Both the position numbers and the translations under genes were made by a program. The notes under the pieces were generated by a model. That model had not been told where the DNA came from. It did not search any database and saw only the letters and a list, made by a program, of their open reading frames with translations. From NCBI RefSeq assembly GCF_947503125.1, contig NZ_CANNCR010000001.1:1-64000 (forward strand): a stretch of 64,000 bases of DNA, given 5' to 3'. How positions within the stretch are numbered: position 1 is the first letter of the stretch; every line of letters starts with the position of its first letter. This stretch comes from an uncultured Metabacillus sp. (GTDB lineage: Bacteria > Bacillota > Bacilli > Bacillales > Bacillaceae). Shown here one piece after another: positions 24,942 through 34,200 of the stretch.

Positions 24942-25898
24942 TTAGAAATTCTTTCGTAAATAATCAACTAATCCTATAGCACTTACTGACAAATCAAGTT
25001 TTAACATAGCATAAGCTTGGTCGGCTATCATAATATTTTGCTTGCGAAGTTGATTGAAAACGAGATGGTTTAATTCAGTTTCAACAGCTTTACAGCATTC
25101 CTCAAAAGAACTATCTTTGGATTTTTCTACAATCTTTTGAGCAGTATCAACAAATATAGGGAGCCATTTTCTAAGTTCGCTGAATACTAGCTGAGGTTGG
25201 CAGCTCACACCAAAATGGCTAAAATATATTTTGTCAACCTGTAATTCTTCGATCATTTTAGCTGATTCCAGCATGGCTTTCGGGTTAAATTGATTTGGTG
25301 ATGTTGAGGGTAAATAGAACTCAATCCCTTGGTCGAGAAGGTCCTGATAAAATATTCCAATCGTATCACCTGTAAAGATCCCATTGCTTACTGAATCATA
25401 GATACTAAAGTGATGATTGGCATGACCTGGTGTGTTGAAGAACGTTAAATATGAATTTTTCCCGATTTTTATTTTTTCTCCGTGGGACTTGATTAATAAA
25501 CGATTTTCAGGTACAGGTATAATTGGATGGAAGAGGCGATCAAACTCATCCTTATAAACAGCTCTGGCACTAGAGATTAGCCTAGCAGGATCTATCATAT
25601 GTTTTGCTCCTCTAGGATGAACAATTAATTTTGCATTTCGACATTTTTCTAAAAGTAATCCTGCTCCACCGGCATGATCTAGATGAATATGTGTTACAAT
25701 AATGAAGGCTATTTCTTCTAACGGAATGTTAAGCTCTGATAAGCCTTCCAATAAGAAAGGGATTGAAGGGCTTGCAGAGGGTTCAAAAAGAACCACTTTT
25801 TCATCCTGAAGAACATAGCAACTTGTTCTGCCTTGCATTCCTAAGTCTAAACTGTCAATAATCGAGATTCTTTCATCAATTGTTTTTATGTATGCCAT
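24942..25898 (-). CDS. MBL-fold metallohydrolase
   Basis: This 318-residue metallo-beta-lactamase-fold hydrolase has the dinuclear metal motif THIHLDHAGGAG, further metal ligands in NTPGHANHHFS and FTGDTIG, and SHFG near residue 230. The C-terminal 90 residues form a helical extension. Substrate is unknown; the family includes glyoxalase II-like and lactonase-like enzymes. The start at 25898 follows AGGGGGAG; a longer reading to 26027 lacks a ribosome site. It diverges from ykuJ. Confidence 0.82.
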   Translation of the reverse strand: MAYIKTIDERISIIDSLDLGMQGRTSCYVLQDEKVVLFEPSASPSIPFLLEGLSELNIPLEEIAFIIVTHIHLDHAGGAGLLLEKCRNAKLIVHPRGAKHMIDPARLISSARAVYKDEFDRLFHPIIPVPENRLLIKSHGEKIKIGKNSYLTFFNTPGHANHHFSIYDSVSNGIFTGDTIGIFYQDLLDQGIEFYLPSTSPNQFNPKAMLESAKMIEELQVDKIYFSHFGVSCQPQLVFSELRKWLPIFVDTAQKIVEKSKDSSFEECCKAVETELNHLVFNQLRKQNIMIADQAYAMLKLDLSVSAIGLVDYLRKNF

Positions 25899-26144
25899 TA
25901 TAAGCTCCCCCTTGTATAAATAGCTAATATTCGCCTGAAAATAAAGCTTTTTATGACTGACAAGGGTGTAGAGGCGTAATTTCTTTGGAAATCCCTTCAT
26001 ACATAGTGTAAAATTGAATAGGCACAAAGTAAAGATACAGATTATTGAATCGTTGTTTAGTGGATAGAATGTATGGTAGTGTAAAACAATATTAAATATA
26101 AGGAATCAGTTATACGTTAACTCTTCCGGAAGGGGGATCTCTTT

Positions 26145-26381
26145 TTGTCACAGCTATTAGGTATTATTACAAGATTGCAAAGTTTACAGGAAAATTCTGG
26201 ATCAGGCGAGCCTTTACAACGTTTTTTTGAGGTTGAGGGAGAAAAGCGTTGCAGTGTGAAATACTTCGATAAAAGCAATACATTTGAATTAGAGGTATTT
26301 CAAAAAGGAGATAAACCCCAATCATACCAATTTGATAATATTGATATGATTGCTATGGAAATCTTCGACCTTCTGCAATAA
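26145..26381 (+). CDS. ykuJ: YkuJ family protein
   Basis: This 78-residue protein starts with TTG 26145, 8 bases after AGGGGG. Length and position match B. subtilis YkuJ (79 residues), which has a small alpha/beta fold. It has no catalytic motif and is probably cytoplasmic. Function is unknown. The sequence around residues 15-45 (NSGSGEPLQRFFEVEGEKR) is typical of the family. Confidence 0.85.
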   Translation: MSQLLGIITRLQSLQENSGSGEPLQRFFEVEGEKRCSVKYFDKSNTFELEVFQKGDKPQSYQFDNIDMIAMEIFDLLQ

Positions 26382-26495
26382 GTGAAACTTTAGTTGTTAT
26401 ACTTAGCGTAGACTAGTTGGTAGTAGAAAAAAACATTTTGACTTATACGTAATGAACATTGCTGCCCATTATTTAGGGATTATAAAGGAGGCAAT

Positions 26496-26648
26496 ATGAG
26501 AAAAGAGCCTACTGTTATTTGCCCGTTTTGTCAAAATCAGCAACCACTATCAAAATCTTTAACAGCTCAATCAAATCAAAATGTTATCTTTACGTGCGCT
26601 CATTGTCTTGAAAAATTGCGAAACATTGAGACGAGTAAGGGAGAATAG
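26496..26648 (+). CDS. Small zinc-ribbon protein (50 residues)
   Basis: This short gene encodes two CxxC knuckles: VICPFCQNQ near residue 9 and FTCAHCLEK near residue 37, a likely zinc-ribbon. AAAGGAGG lies 4 bases before ATG 26496, a strong site. A terminator begins at its stop codon. It sits between ykuJ and ykuK. I know no characterised homologue; nucleic-acid or protein binding is a guess from the fold. Confidence 0.75.
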   Translation: MRKEPTVICPFCQNQQPLSKSLTAQSNQNVIFTCAHCLEKLRNIETSKGE

Positions 26649-26679
26649 CTATGCCTTTATAGGCATAGCTATTTTTTTT
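26646..26679 (+). terminator. Terminator after the zinc-ribbon gene
   Basis: TAGCTATGCCT and AGGCATAGCTA make an 11-bp stem that includes the stop codon, followed by eight T residues. Confidence 0.9.
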
Positions 26680-26814
26680 GAAAACTTTTGAAAGGTAACA
26701 TTTTTATGAACATATTTTAAATGATATACGACATATAATTTATAAGGATATTTTTTGAAAACTATATTACAAAAATGAGCTGGAACAAAAGATATGTTGA
26801 TGGGGAGATGTGAC

Positions 26815-27333
26815 ATGAACGAATCTTTTACCTTTTATAATATCTCAGAAAAGAAAATGTCATTCCAAACCGTGATAGAGCGTATAAAAAGGTTTATGTT
26901 AAAAGATCTGCGTACAGAGTATATACTCTCAATCGGTTCGGATTCACATGTTCATCAAAAAGAGACAAGATTTATTACAGCCATTCATCTTCATCGAAAA
27001 GGCAAAGGGGCATGGGGATGTTTAAAGGCACATAGTGTGAAACGCCCTATTTTAAGCGTACGTGAAAAAATATCCATCGAAACAGCATTAAGTCAAGAGG
27101 TGGCTTATTTTTTTCTCACCAAATATTTAAATGTGTTAACAGAATTGTTAATCCCTTTTGCAGATGAAGGAGCAAATTTACTATTTGAAATCCATCTAGA
27201 TATCGGCCAAAAGGGCATGACAAAGGAATTAATTCAGGAAATGACAGGCAGAATTGAGGCGATGGGGGTTGAAGCGAAAATTAAACCAGAGTCCTATACG
27301 GCATTCAGTTATGCCAATCGATATACAAAATAA
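26815..27333 (+). CDS. ykuK: YkuK family protein (DUF458, RNase H-like)
   Basis: This 172-residue protein is exactly the length of B. subtilis YkuK. The DUF458 family has an RNase H-like fold; the motif SIGSDSHVHQKETRFITAI near residues 38-56 and the acidic residues in FEIHLDIG fit this. The ATG at 26815 follows GGGGAG; an earlier ATG at 26794 has no site. Activity is unknown. Confidence 0.87.
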   Translation: MNESFTFYNISEKKMSFQTVIERIKRFMLKDLRTEYILSIGSDSHVHQKETRFITAIHLHRKGKGAWGCLKAHSVKRPILSVREKISIETALSQEVAYFFLTKYLNVLTELLIPFADEGANLLFEIHLDIGQKGMTKELIQEMTGRIEAMGVEAKIKPESYTAFSYANRYTK

Positions 27334-27381
27334 AAGGTAAATGCCTGCTTATTTTTATATGAATAAAACCAGGAGGAACGT

Positions 27382-27570
27382 ATGAAAGCGACAATTGAAG
27401 GGCTTACTTCTGATGAGCAAAAATTACTTATCGAATTATTATTACGCCAACAATATGCTTTAGAAATTGTTTGCAGCGAGATTAATGATATTGAAGCAGG
27501 AATGAAAAGAACAGATGAAAAAACATATCAACAATTAATTGCCTTGTATGATCGATTAAGAGTCAGATAG
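27382..27570 (+). CDS. abbA: AbrB antirepressor AbbA
   Basis: This 62-residue, largely helical protein resembles B. subtilis AbbA (65 residues; formerly YkzF): EEQKLL-type start, then SSEINDIE..TYxxLxxLYDR. AbbA mimics DNA and binds AbrB, lifting repression of transition-state genes when Spo0A is active. Its place after ykuK and before ykuL matches. AGGAGGAACGT precedes ATG 27382. A terminator follows at 27633. Confidence 0.85.
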   Translation: MKATIEGLTSDEQKLLIELLLRQQYALEIVCSEINDIEAGMKRTDEKTYQQLIALYDRLRVR

Positions 27571-27632
27571 TTATTTACATAGTAAATTAGGAAGTAAAAT
27601 GATTTAGTCGGTATGTTGCTAAAAAAGGTAAT

Positions 27633-27663
27633 AATGATACTCTTATTGGGTATCATTTTTTTG
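27633..27663 (+). terminator. Terminator after abbA
   Basis: AATGATAC and GTATCATT flank a nine-base loop and are followed by T residues. The remaining 27664-27876 shows no other clear element. Confidence 0.85.
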
Positions 27664-27876
27664 TCCCCTAATTAATGAAGAAAAAATAAAATATTGGGAT
27701 TTTCTTTTATAATGATTTGTTTTTATAAGAAGGATTGCAAACAATATGGTATGATAGAATTGGTGATTTTTCCACCGCAATTCCAGCAGGAAATCCTATT
27801 AATGGAAGTCTCAATTTATGACCTCTTTAATTAGAAAGCGGCCTTAGACAATGTTTTTTAGAGAGGAAGAGCAACT

Positions 27877-28326
27877 ATGATTCGTTTAGAAACCGGAGAT
27901 TTAATGAATGCAACTATTCAAGAGTTAATGATTCCAGCAGATAAAGTGGCACATGTTCAAATCGGCAATAATCTAGAACATGCTTTGCTTGTTTTAACAA
28001 AAACAGGATATACAGCCATACCAGTATTAGACCCAACCTTTAAGCTGCATGGCTTAATAGGAATGAATTTAATAATGGATAAAATTTTTGGATTAAAGCG
28101 GATTGAATTTGAAAAATTAGAAAATATGAAGGTTGAAGAGGTTATGAATAAAGAAATACCAAGGTTGTACCTGGATGATCCTATCAAAAAGGGACTTGAC
28201 CTTATTTTGAATCATCCTTTCGTATGTGTTCAAAATAAAGAAAATGTATTTGAAGGGATTTTTACAAGAAGAGCTATATTAAAACAATTAAAAAAGCGAA
28301 TGAGAGGTTTGGAACAAGAACAATAA
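27877..28326 (+). CDS. darB: CBS-domain c-di-AMP-binding protein DarB (YkuL)
   Basis: This 149-residue protein consists of two CBS motifs (about 10-65 and 80-140). B. subtilis DarB (YkuL, 147 residues) binds c-di-AMP and, when free of it, stimulates the (p)ppGpp synthetase Rel and pyruvate carboxylase. The ligand-contact segments KTGYTAIPVL and FVCVQNKENVFEGIFTRR are present. AGAGGAAGAG precedes ATG 27877. Synteny (abbA before, ccpC after) supports the assignment. Confidence 0.87.
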   Translation: MIRLETGDLMNATIQELMIPADKVAHVQIGNNLEHALLVLTKTGYTAIPVLDPTFKLHGLIGMNLIMDKIFGLKRIEFEKLENMKVEEVMNKEIPRLYLDDPIKKGLDLILNHPFVCVQNKENVFEGIFTRRAILKQLKKRMRGLEQEQ

Positions 28327-28331
28327 CAATG

Positions 28332-28379
28332 AAACGATGTAGATGAGAGGGATAACTTCATTACATCGTTTTCTTTTTA
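28332..28379 (+). terminator. Terminator after darB
   Basis: AAACGATGTA and TACATCGTTT form a 10-bp stem with a T-rich tail. Confidence 0.85.
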
Positions 28380-28427
28380 TTCAGATCGTTTGACAAATCA
28401 TTAATACATATAGGCGGTGATGTTGGA

Positions 28428-29954
28428 TTGGGACAAGCAATTATACAGAAACAGTCAATGGCACAAAAGGATATGTCAAAGAAAACCAATAGACCTTTTG
28501 TTTTAGTAACAGTTATGCTTGCGATGTTTATGGCTGCAATAGAAGCGACGATTGTGGCAACAGCCATGCCGGCGATTGTAACAGAATTAGGGGATTTTTC
28601 TTTATATAGCTGGGTTTTTTCATCTTATTTGTTAATGAATGCGGTAACGGTCTTGATTTACGGTAAGCTTTCAGATTTATTTGGTCGAAAACCCGTTCTT
28701 GCGATAGGAATCATTATCTTTTTGCTCGGATCAATAATATGTGGTTTAGCTTCATCAATGGAATGGCTTATTTTTGCGCGGTTTGTTCAAGGCTTTGGCG
28801 CAGGTGCGGTCATGCCGATTGCTTCGACGATTGTGGGGGATATTTATACAAAGGAAGAGCGGGCAAAAATACAAGGGTATTTATCAAGTGTATGGGGGAT
28901 TTCTGCCATTTTGGGACCAGCGATTGGCGGGCTTCTAGTTGAGTTTGTTAGCTGGCGGTTTGTCTTTTGGATCAACATTCCCCTTGGTATCCTAGCAATA
29001 ATTGGCTTATTTATGTTTCTTCATGAAAATATCGATAAAAAGAAGCCAAAAATTGATTATGGCGGAGCAATCCTGCTTACCTTATCAGTGACATCGTTTA
29101 TGTTTATTTTAGTCGAAGGCGGTGTCCGCTGGGAGTGGCTCTCGATGCCAATCCTCTTATTGGGAGGTCTTTCGTTCCTTAGCTTTATCGCCTTTGTACT
29201 ATATGAACGAAGAGTAGAGGAACCAATGATGCCTTTTGAGCTTTGGAATGAAAGATCGATTTTAATTGTCAATCTGACATCTTTAACAACTGGTGTGTTA
29301 TTAATCGGGTTATCGACTTTTTTGCCGACATTTGTTCAAGGTGTTATGGAGGAAAAAGCAATTGTTGCCGGCTTTACATTAACAACCATGTCCATTGGCT
29401 GGCCAATCGCTGCAATGATATCTGGAAGAGCTATTTTAACAATCGGTTTTCGAACAACCTCTATTTTAGGAGGAGTAGCATTAGTTTGTGGGAGTATTGT
29501 TTTTATCATGTTATCTGCAAATGATAGTGCTCTTTTTGCTGCTGCCGGTTCATTTATCATTGGAATAGGGATGGGACTAACAACAACAGCCTTCATTGTT
29601 TCGATTCAAAGTACAGTAGATTGGAATAAGCGAGGTGTTGCAACAGCTACGAATATGTTTATGAGAAATGTAGGAAGTACAATTGGGGCCGCTCTGCTTG
29701 GAGGGATCTTAAACAGCCGGCTATTAAGTTATTTATCAAGCAAAGGTGTGAAGGAAGAGTTGAGTCTTGATTCTGCAACCACTTTACTTGAATCTTCAGA
29801 ACGTACAAGCTTGTCAGCTGAGTCAAAAGGGCTCCTTCAGCAGGGACTGGAATTTGCTTTACATGATGTTTATTTTGTTGTTTTTGGTTTTGCATTATTA
29901 AGCTTTGCCTTTATTTTATTTCTACCAAAAAATGAAAAGGCTGATTCAAAATAA
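28428..29954 (+). CDS. DHA2-family multidrug efflux MFS transporter
   Basis: This 508-residue membrane protein has about 14 hydrophobic helices, the EmrB/QacA layout. Family motifs are visible: motif C-like and GKLSDLFGRKPVLAIG after TM2, VATAMPAIVTELG in TM1, and GIGGG-like ARFVQGFGAGAVMP. It exports drugs or amphipathic compounds with protons; substrate is unknown. The start is probably TTG 28428, 7 bases after AGGCGGTGA, though later ATGs are possible. It is inserted between darB and ccpC relative to B. subtilis. A second member is at 48333-49856. Confidence 0.85.
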   Translation: MGQAIIQKQSMAQKDMSKKTNRPFVLVTVMLAMFMAAIEATIVATAMPAIVTELGDFSLYSWVFSSYLLMNAVTVLIYGKLSDLFGRKPVLAIGIIIFLLGSIICGLASSMEWLIFARFVQGFGAGAVMPIASTIVGDIYTKEERAKIQGYLSSVWGISAILGPAIGGLLVEFVSWRFVFWINIPLGILAIIGLFMFLHENIDKKKPKIDYGGAILLTLSVTSFMFILVEGGVRWEWLSMPILLLGGLSFLSFIAFVLYERRVEEPMMPFELWNERSILIVNLTSLTTGVLLIGLSTFLPTFVQGVMEEKAIVAGFTLTTMSIGWPIAAMISGRAILTIGFRTTSILGGVALVCGSIVFIMLSANDSALFAAAGSFIIGIGMGLTTTAFIVSIQSTVDWNKRGVATATNMFMRNVGSTIGAALLGGILNSRLLSYLSSKGVKEELSLDSATTLLESSERTSLSAESKGLLQQGLEFALHDVYFVVFGFALLSFAFILFLPKNEKADSK

Positions 29955-30007
29955 TTCAGCCTTTAAACTTGTAAAGAAATGTATTTTTGAAAAGCAGGTG
30001 GATGGTT

Positions 30008-30874
30008 ATGCAAATGTCAGAGCTCCGAATGCTGGTTGTCTTATCTGAGGAAATGAATATGAGGAAAGCGTCTGAACGACTATTTGTTTCCCAGCCAGCA
30101 TTATCACAGCGCTTACAAACGATAGAAAAATCATGGGGCTTTCAAATTTTTATCCGTTCTCAAAAAGGATTAACGTTAACACCAGCAGGAGAAAAGGTTG
30201 TTTCCTTTGCCCGTGAGGTTGTCGAAAAAGAAGAACAGGTACGTGAGAAAATTTTAGAGCTCGAAGGAGAGGTTCATGGAACACTAAAGCTTGCAGTCGC
30301 GTCCATCATTGGTCAGCATTGGCTTCCTGAGGTTTTAAAAACCTATGTTAGAAAAAATCCACATGCTAAAATTTCACTTATTACTGGGTGGAGCAGTGAA
30401 ATATTAAAAAGCATGTTTGAAGATCACGTCCATATCGGTATCATTCGAGGAAATCCTGATTGGAAGGGGGTTAAGGAACATCTGTTTTCAGATACCTTAT
30501 ATCTTGTGGATACGGAAATTAGTAAGGTTGAGGACGTACTGCATACAGAAAGACCTTTTATACAATTCAAAAGTGACTCCACGTATTATCAAGAAATTCA
30601 AGATTGGTGGCATCGGCAGTTTCAAACCTCGCCAAAGCGAACAATCGTTGTGGATCAAATCGAAACTTGTAAACAAATGGCATTCAATGGTATTGGCTAT
30701 GCTATTTTACCCTCTGTTACGTTAAAGGAAGATGAGCAGGATATTTTTAAGGTCCCTCTTCTTGATGAAAATGGAAAACCAATTGAGAGAGATACGTGGC
30801 TATTAGGATATGAATCTTCGTTTGAATTAAAACAAGTAAAGGCATTTCTAGACATTGTAAAAGGACATAAATAA
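30008..30874 (+). CDS. ccpC: LysR-type regulator CcpC
   Basis: This 288-residue LysR regulator closely resembles B. subtilis CcpC, which represses aconitase, citrate synthase and its own gene and responds to citrate. The HTH lies at residues 15-40 (MRKASERLFVSQPALSQRL). The effector domain contains conserved stretches such as KLAVASIIGQHWLP and ITGWSSE and ends with GIGYAILPSVTL. ATG 30008 follows AGGTGG; the ATG six bases upstream is too close to it. The ykuNOP flavodoxin genes that follow ccpC in B. subtilis are missing; dapH comes next. Confidence 0.92.
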   Translation: MQMSELRMLVVLSEEMNMRKASERLFVSQPALSQRLQTIEKSWGFQIFIRSQKGLTLTPAGEKVVSFAREVVEKEEQVREKILELEGEVHGTLKLAVASIIGQHWLPEVLKTYVRKNPHAKISLITGWSSEILKSMFEDHVHIGIIRGNPDWKGVKEHLFSDTLYLVDTEISKVEDVLHTERPFIQFKSDSTYYQEIQDWWHRQFQTSPKRTIVVDQIETCKQMAFNGIGYAILPSVTLKEDEQDIFKVPLLDENGKPIERDTWLLGYESSFELKQVKAFLDIVKGHK

Positions 30875-30955
30875 GTGAACATTTGCTTGTCAAGAATTAA
30901 ATCCTTTGATACAGTAAAGAATGATTGTAAAATGAATCAAGGAGGAAACATACAT

Positions 30956-31666
30956 ATGAAAATGATGGATGCAAATGAGATTATTTCATTTATACAAAAC
31001 AGTAAAAAATCTACACCTGTAAAGGTTTATTTAAAAGGAAATCTAGAAGGCATCAACTTTGGTGAATCAGCTCAAACCTTCATAACTGGCAATACTGGTG
31101 TCGTATTTGGAGAATGGGCTGAAATCCAGGATGCGCTTGAAACAAACAAAGACCATATTGAAGATTACGTTGTCGAAAATGATCGCCGAAATTCTGCGAT
31201 TCCTCTGCTTGATCTAAAGGGAATTAAAGCACGTATTGAGCCAGGCGCAATCATTCGTGATCAAGTTGAAATTGGTGATAATGCCGTTATCATGATGGGT
31301 GCTTCTATTAATATTGGTGCTGTTATTGGTGAAGGTACAATGATTGATATGAATTGTGTACTTGGAGGTCGTGCGACTGTAGGTAAAAATTGCCATATCG
31401 GTGCTGGCACAGTTTTAGCAGGTGTTATCGAGCCCCCTTCTGCTAAACCTGTTGTTGTAGAAGATGATGTTGTTATTGGAGCAAATGTTGTTGTATTAGA
31501 AGGCGTTACAATTGGAAAAGGTGCGGTAGTTGGTGCCGGCGCAATTGTTACAAAGGATGTAGAGCCATATACAGTTGTTACAGGTGCTCCAGCCCGTAAA
31601 ATTAAGGATATTGATGCCAAAACAAAATCAAAAACAGAAATCATGCAAGAGCTAAGACAATTATAG
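30956..31666 (+). CDS. dapH: Tetrahydrodipicolinate N-acetyltransferase DapH
   Basis: This 236-residue left-handed beta-helix acyltransferase has the same length as B. subtilis DapH. It acetylates tetrahydrodipicolinate with acetyl-CoA, the first step of the acetylated lysine/diaminopimelate branch. The hexapeptide repeats run from about residue 85 to 205 ([44 protein letters not shown]). ATG 30956 follows AAGGAGGAAAC. Its partners are patA (7691) and dapL (31811). A long hairpin separates it from dapL. Confidence 0.95.
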   Translation: MKMMDANEIISFIQNSKKSTPVKVYLKGNLEGINFGESAQTFITGNTGVVFGEWAEIQDALETNKDHIEDYVVENDRRNSAIPLLDLKGIKARIEPGAIIRDQVEIGDNAVIMMGASINIGAVIGEGTMIDMNCVLGGRATVGKNCHIGAGTVLAGVIEPPSAKPVVVEDDVVIGANVVVLEGVTIGKGAVVGAGAIVTKDVEPYTVVTGAPARKIKDIDAKTKSKTEIMQELRQL

Positions 31667-31670
31667 GATT

Positions 31671-31797
31671 AAAGAGAGGCTGTCTCAGGAAGGGGATAAC
31701 CCACTAGGAAACAAGAATATATGGATTTGTTCATTATTTTAAATCCTATATTGTGTTTACAGGGGTGACTCTTTGATTTGAGTCAGCCTCTTTTGTA
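31671..31797 (+). terminator. Long-loop hairpin between dapH and dapL
   Basis: AGAGGCTGTCTCA and TGAGTCAGCCTCT pair over 13 positions with one mismatch, enclosing about 95 bases and ending in TTTT. It belongs with the GGCTGTCT elements at 19344 and 33255. Confidence 0.6.
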
Positions 31798-31810
31798 TAG
31801 GGGTGATTAG

Positions 31811-32944
31811 ATGATCAAAGAACAACTTAATCAAATTCGCCGGGACCTTCATCGAATACCTGAAATTGGTTTTCAGGAGTTTAAAACACAGCAATATTTA
31901 TTAGGTGTATTAAGGCAATTACCGCAAGAGCGAATTGAGATTAAAACATGGAAAACAGGTATTTTTGCTTTAGTAAAGGGGACAAACCCTACAAAGATCA
32001 TTGGCTACCGGGCTGATATCGATGGATTACCGATAACTGAGGAGACAAATTATGATTTTCAATCAGAGCATCCTGGTTATATGCATGCCTGTGGTCATGA
32101 CTTTCATATGACAATAGCGTTAGGTATCCTTGGCCATTTTGTAGAACACTCTGTACAGGATGATATTTTGTTTTTATTTCAACCTGCAGAGGAAGGGCCA
32201 GGAGGAGCGGAACCAATGCTTAATAGCGATATAGCGAAGCAATGGAAACCTGATATCATAACAGCTCTTCATATTTCTCCAGAGCTGCCGGTTGGAACCA
32301 TTGCAACAAAACCTGGATTGCTTTTTGCCAATACTTCTGAATTATTTATTGATTTAAAAGGAAAGGGCGGACATGCAGCATACCCTCATACGACAAATGA
32401 TATGGTTGTTGCAGCATGTTCACTTATTACACAATTGCAAACTGTCGTAGCACGGAATGTCGATCCTCTTGACAGTGCTGTTATTACAATTGGAAAAATA
32501 ACAGGAGGCACCGTGCAGAATATTATAGCGGAAAATGCTAGATTAGAAGGTACAATTCGAACCCTTTCTGTTCAATCAATGGATAAAGTGAAGGAAAGAA
32601 TTGAGGCATTGGTTAAAGGGGTTGAGATTGGCTACTCATGTAAAGCGACTATTGATTATGGTTCGATGTATCATCAAGTCTTTAATGAAGAAGTCTTAAC
32701 AGCAGAATTTATGGAATTTGCAGCTGCAAACACATCCGTTACCGTCCAAGAATGTAAGGAAGCAATGACTGGTGAGGATTTCGGATATATGGTCGATCAA
32801 ATTCCCGGCTTTATGTTTTGGTTAGGCGTTGAATCATCATTCGGCCTGCATCATGCTAAACTAGAGCCTAGTGAAGATGCAATCCATGTCGCTGTTGATT
32901 TGATGACAAAGTATATCACATTCAAGGCTAATCAAAATAATTAA
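31811..32944 (+). CDS. dapL: N-acetyldiaminopimelate deacetylase DapL
   Basis: This 377-residue M20-family amidohydrolase releases acetate from N-acetyl-LL-diaminopimelate. Metal-binding regions are visible: [26 protein letters not shown], and the C-terminal [10 protein letters not shown]. The lid domain is at about residues 175-290. Length matches B. subtilis DapL (374). ATG 31811 follows AGGGGTGATTAG. It functions with the upstream dapH and with patA. Confidence 0.93.
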   Translation: MIKEQLNQIRRDLHRIPEIGFQEFKTQQYLLGVLRQLPQERIEIKTWKTGIFALVKGTNPTKIIGYRADIDGLPITEETNYDFQSEHPGYMHACGHDFHMTIALGILGHFVEHSVQDDILFLFQPAEEGPGGAEPMLNSDIAKQWKPDIITALHISPELPVGTIATKPGLLFANTSELFIDLKGKGGHAAYPHTTNDMVVAACSLITQLQTVVARNVDPLDSAVITIGKITGGTVQNIIAENARLEGTIRTLSVQSMDKVKERIEALVKGVEIGYSCKATIDYGSMYHQVFNEEVLTAEFMEFAAANTSVTVQECKEAMTGEDFGYMVDQIPGFMFWLGVESSFGLHHAKLEPSEDAIHVAVDLMTKYITFKANQNN

Positions 32945-32995
32945 AGTATATTTTTTCCTCCCATGTACACAATACATGTAGGAGGTGGATAAACA

Positions 32996-33241
32996 ATGCC
33001 AAAAATCGGTGTAGAACAATCATTATCTGACGTATCATCTGCTTTACAGGAAAAAGGCTATGAGGTTGTCCAATTAAAAAATGAAAATGATGCACAAGGC
33101 TGTGACTGCTGTGTGGTTACAGGACAAGATTCAAACGTAATGGGGATTAGTAATGTTGTAACTGCAGGCTCTGTTATCGAAGCGAGCGGAATGACAGCAG
33201 AAGAAATTTGCCAGCAAGTTGAAAGCAAAATAAATCGATAA
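32996..33241 (+). CDS. ykuS: UPF0180 protein YkuS
   Basis: This 81-residue UPF0180 family protein matches B. subtilis YkuS in length and position. It contains a cysteine cluster ([16 protein letters not shown], residues 37-52) that could bind metal or be redox-active. GGAGGTGG precedes ATG 32996. Function is unknown. The mechanosensitive channel gene ykuT that follows in B. subtilis is absent. Confidence 0.87.
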   Translation: MPKIGVEQSLSDVSSALQEKGYEVVQLKNENDAQGCDCCVVTGQDSNVMGISNVVTAGSVIEASGMTAEEICQQVESKINR

Positions 33242-33254
33242 AATTCGTTAAAAG

Positions 33255-33362
33255 AAAGGCTGTCTAAAATGGTCTGTCCCTAACAAACAACAAGATACGA
33301 ACCTTCTTACGTATTAGCTTCTTGTATAGGGCTGATCCATTTGTTATGAGACAGCCTTTTCT
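33255..33362. terminator. Long-loop hairpin after ykuS (GGCTGTCT family)
   Basis: AAAGGCTGTCT and AGACAGCCTTT are perfect 11-base arms 83 bases apart, and the interior is itself partly self-complementary. A T-rich tail follows. Confidence 0.65.
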
Positions 33363-33422
33363 TTTTGTTTTGAGTAAATAAGTTGAATTTCAAATTTTTT
33401 ACACAATAAACAAAAGGATATT

Positions 33423-33472
33423 TTAAAATCATTATCACCTACATTGACTAAAAAGGATGCTTGTCCTATAAT
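33423..33472 (+). promoter_or_regulatory. Promoter of ykuU with a PerR/Fur-like box
   Basis: TTGACT (33444) and TATAAT (33467) are 17 bases apart, a strong sigma-A promoter. Just upstream, TTAAAATCATTATCA (33423-33437) matches both the PerR and the Fur 15-mer with two mismatches each. PerR is more likely because the gene encodes a peroxiredoxin. A hairpin TTGAGAA/TTCTCAA lies in the leader at 33502-33525. Confidence 0.6.
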
Positions 33473-33563
33473 GTTCACTGTATTAGACATATAAATATTG
33501 GTTGAGAAGCATAAATTTTTCTCAATTAGTAAACCTAACAAAACTTATTTGGAGGGATACATA

Positions 33564-34106
33564 ATGGCAGAACGTATGGTAGGAAAACAAGCACCACGAT
33601 TTGAAATGGAAGCAGTTTTAGCAAACAAAGAGTTTGGAAAAGTAAGTCTAGAAGAAAACATGAAGAATGATAAATGGACAGTTCTTTTCTTCTATCCAAT
33701 GGACTTTACATTCGTATGTCCAACAGAAATCACTGCATTGTCAGATCGTTATGATGAATTCGAAGATTTAGATGCAGAAGTAATCGGTGTTTCTACTGAT
33801 ACCATTCATACACACTTAGCATGGATTAAAACAGATCGCAAAGACAACGGCTTAGGCGATTTAAAATATCCATTAGCTGCTGATACAAATCATGTTGTTT
33901 CCCGTGAATATGGTGTTTTAATTGAAGAAGAGGGTATTGCACTTCGTGGATTATTCATCATTAATCCAGAAGGTGAATTACAATATTCTGTCGTAAACCA
34001 CAACAACATTGGCCGTGACGTAGATGAAACACTTCGTGTGCTTCAAGCACTTCAAACTGGCGGACTTTGCCCAGCAAACTGGAAGCCAGGCCAAGCTACA
34101 TTATAA
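33564..34106 (+). CDS. ykuU: Typical 2-Cys peroxiredoxin YkuU
   Basis: This 180-residue thioredoxin-fold peroxidase reduces H2O2 and organic hydroperoxides. The peroxidatic cysteine is in DFTFVCPTE (near residue 52) and the resolving cysteine is in GGLCPANW near the C-terminus, so it is a typical 2-Cys enzyme. Length equals B. subtilis YkuU. The start at 33564 follows GGAGGGATACATA. It has its own strong promoter and ends before a terminator; ykuV follows. Confidence 0.94.
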   Translation: MAERMVGKQAPRFEMEAVLANKEFGKVSLEENMKNDKWTVLFFYPMDFTFVCPTEITALSDRYDEFEDLDAEVIGVSTDTIHTHLAWIKTDRKDNGLGDLKYPLAADTNHVVSREYGVLIEEEGIALRGLFIINPEGELQYSVVNHNNIGRDVDETLRVLQALQTGGLCPANWKPGQATL

Positions 34107-34132
34107 TTTCTTTAAAAAACACATTGATAAAA

Positions 34133-34170
34133 GAGAGGCTGACAAAAATAAGAATGTCAGCCCCTTTTTT
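34133..34170 (+). terminator. Terminator between ykuU and ykuV
   Basis: GGCTGACA and TGTCAGCC form the stem, followed by six T residues. Confidence 0.9.
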
Positions 34171-34200
34171 AATCTGTTCATTTAACATGGAGGGATAGAG

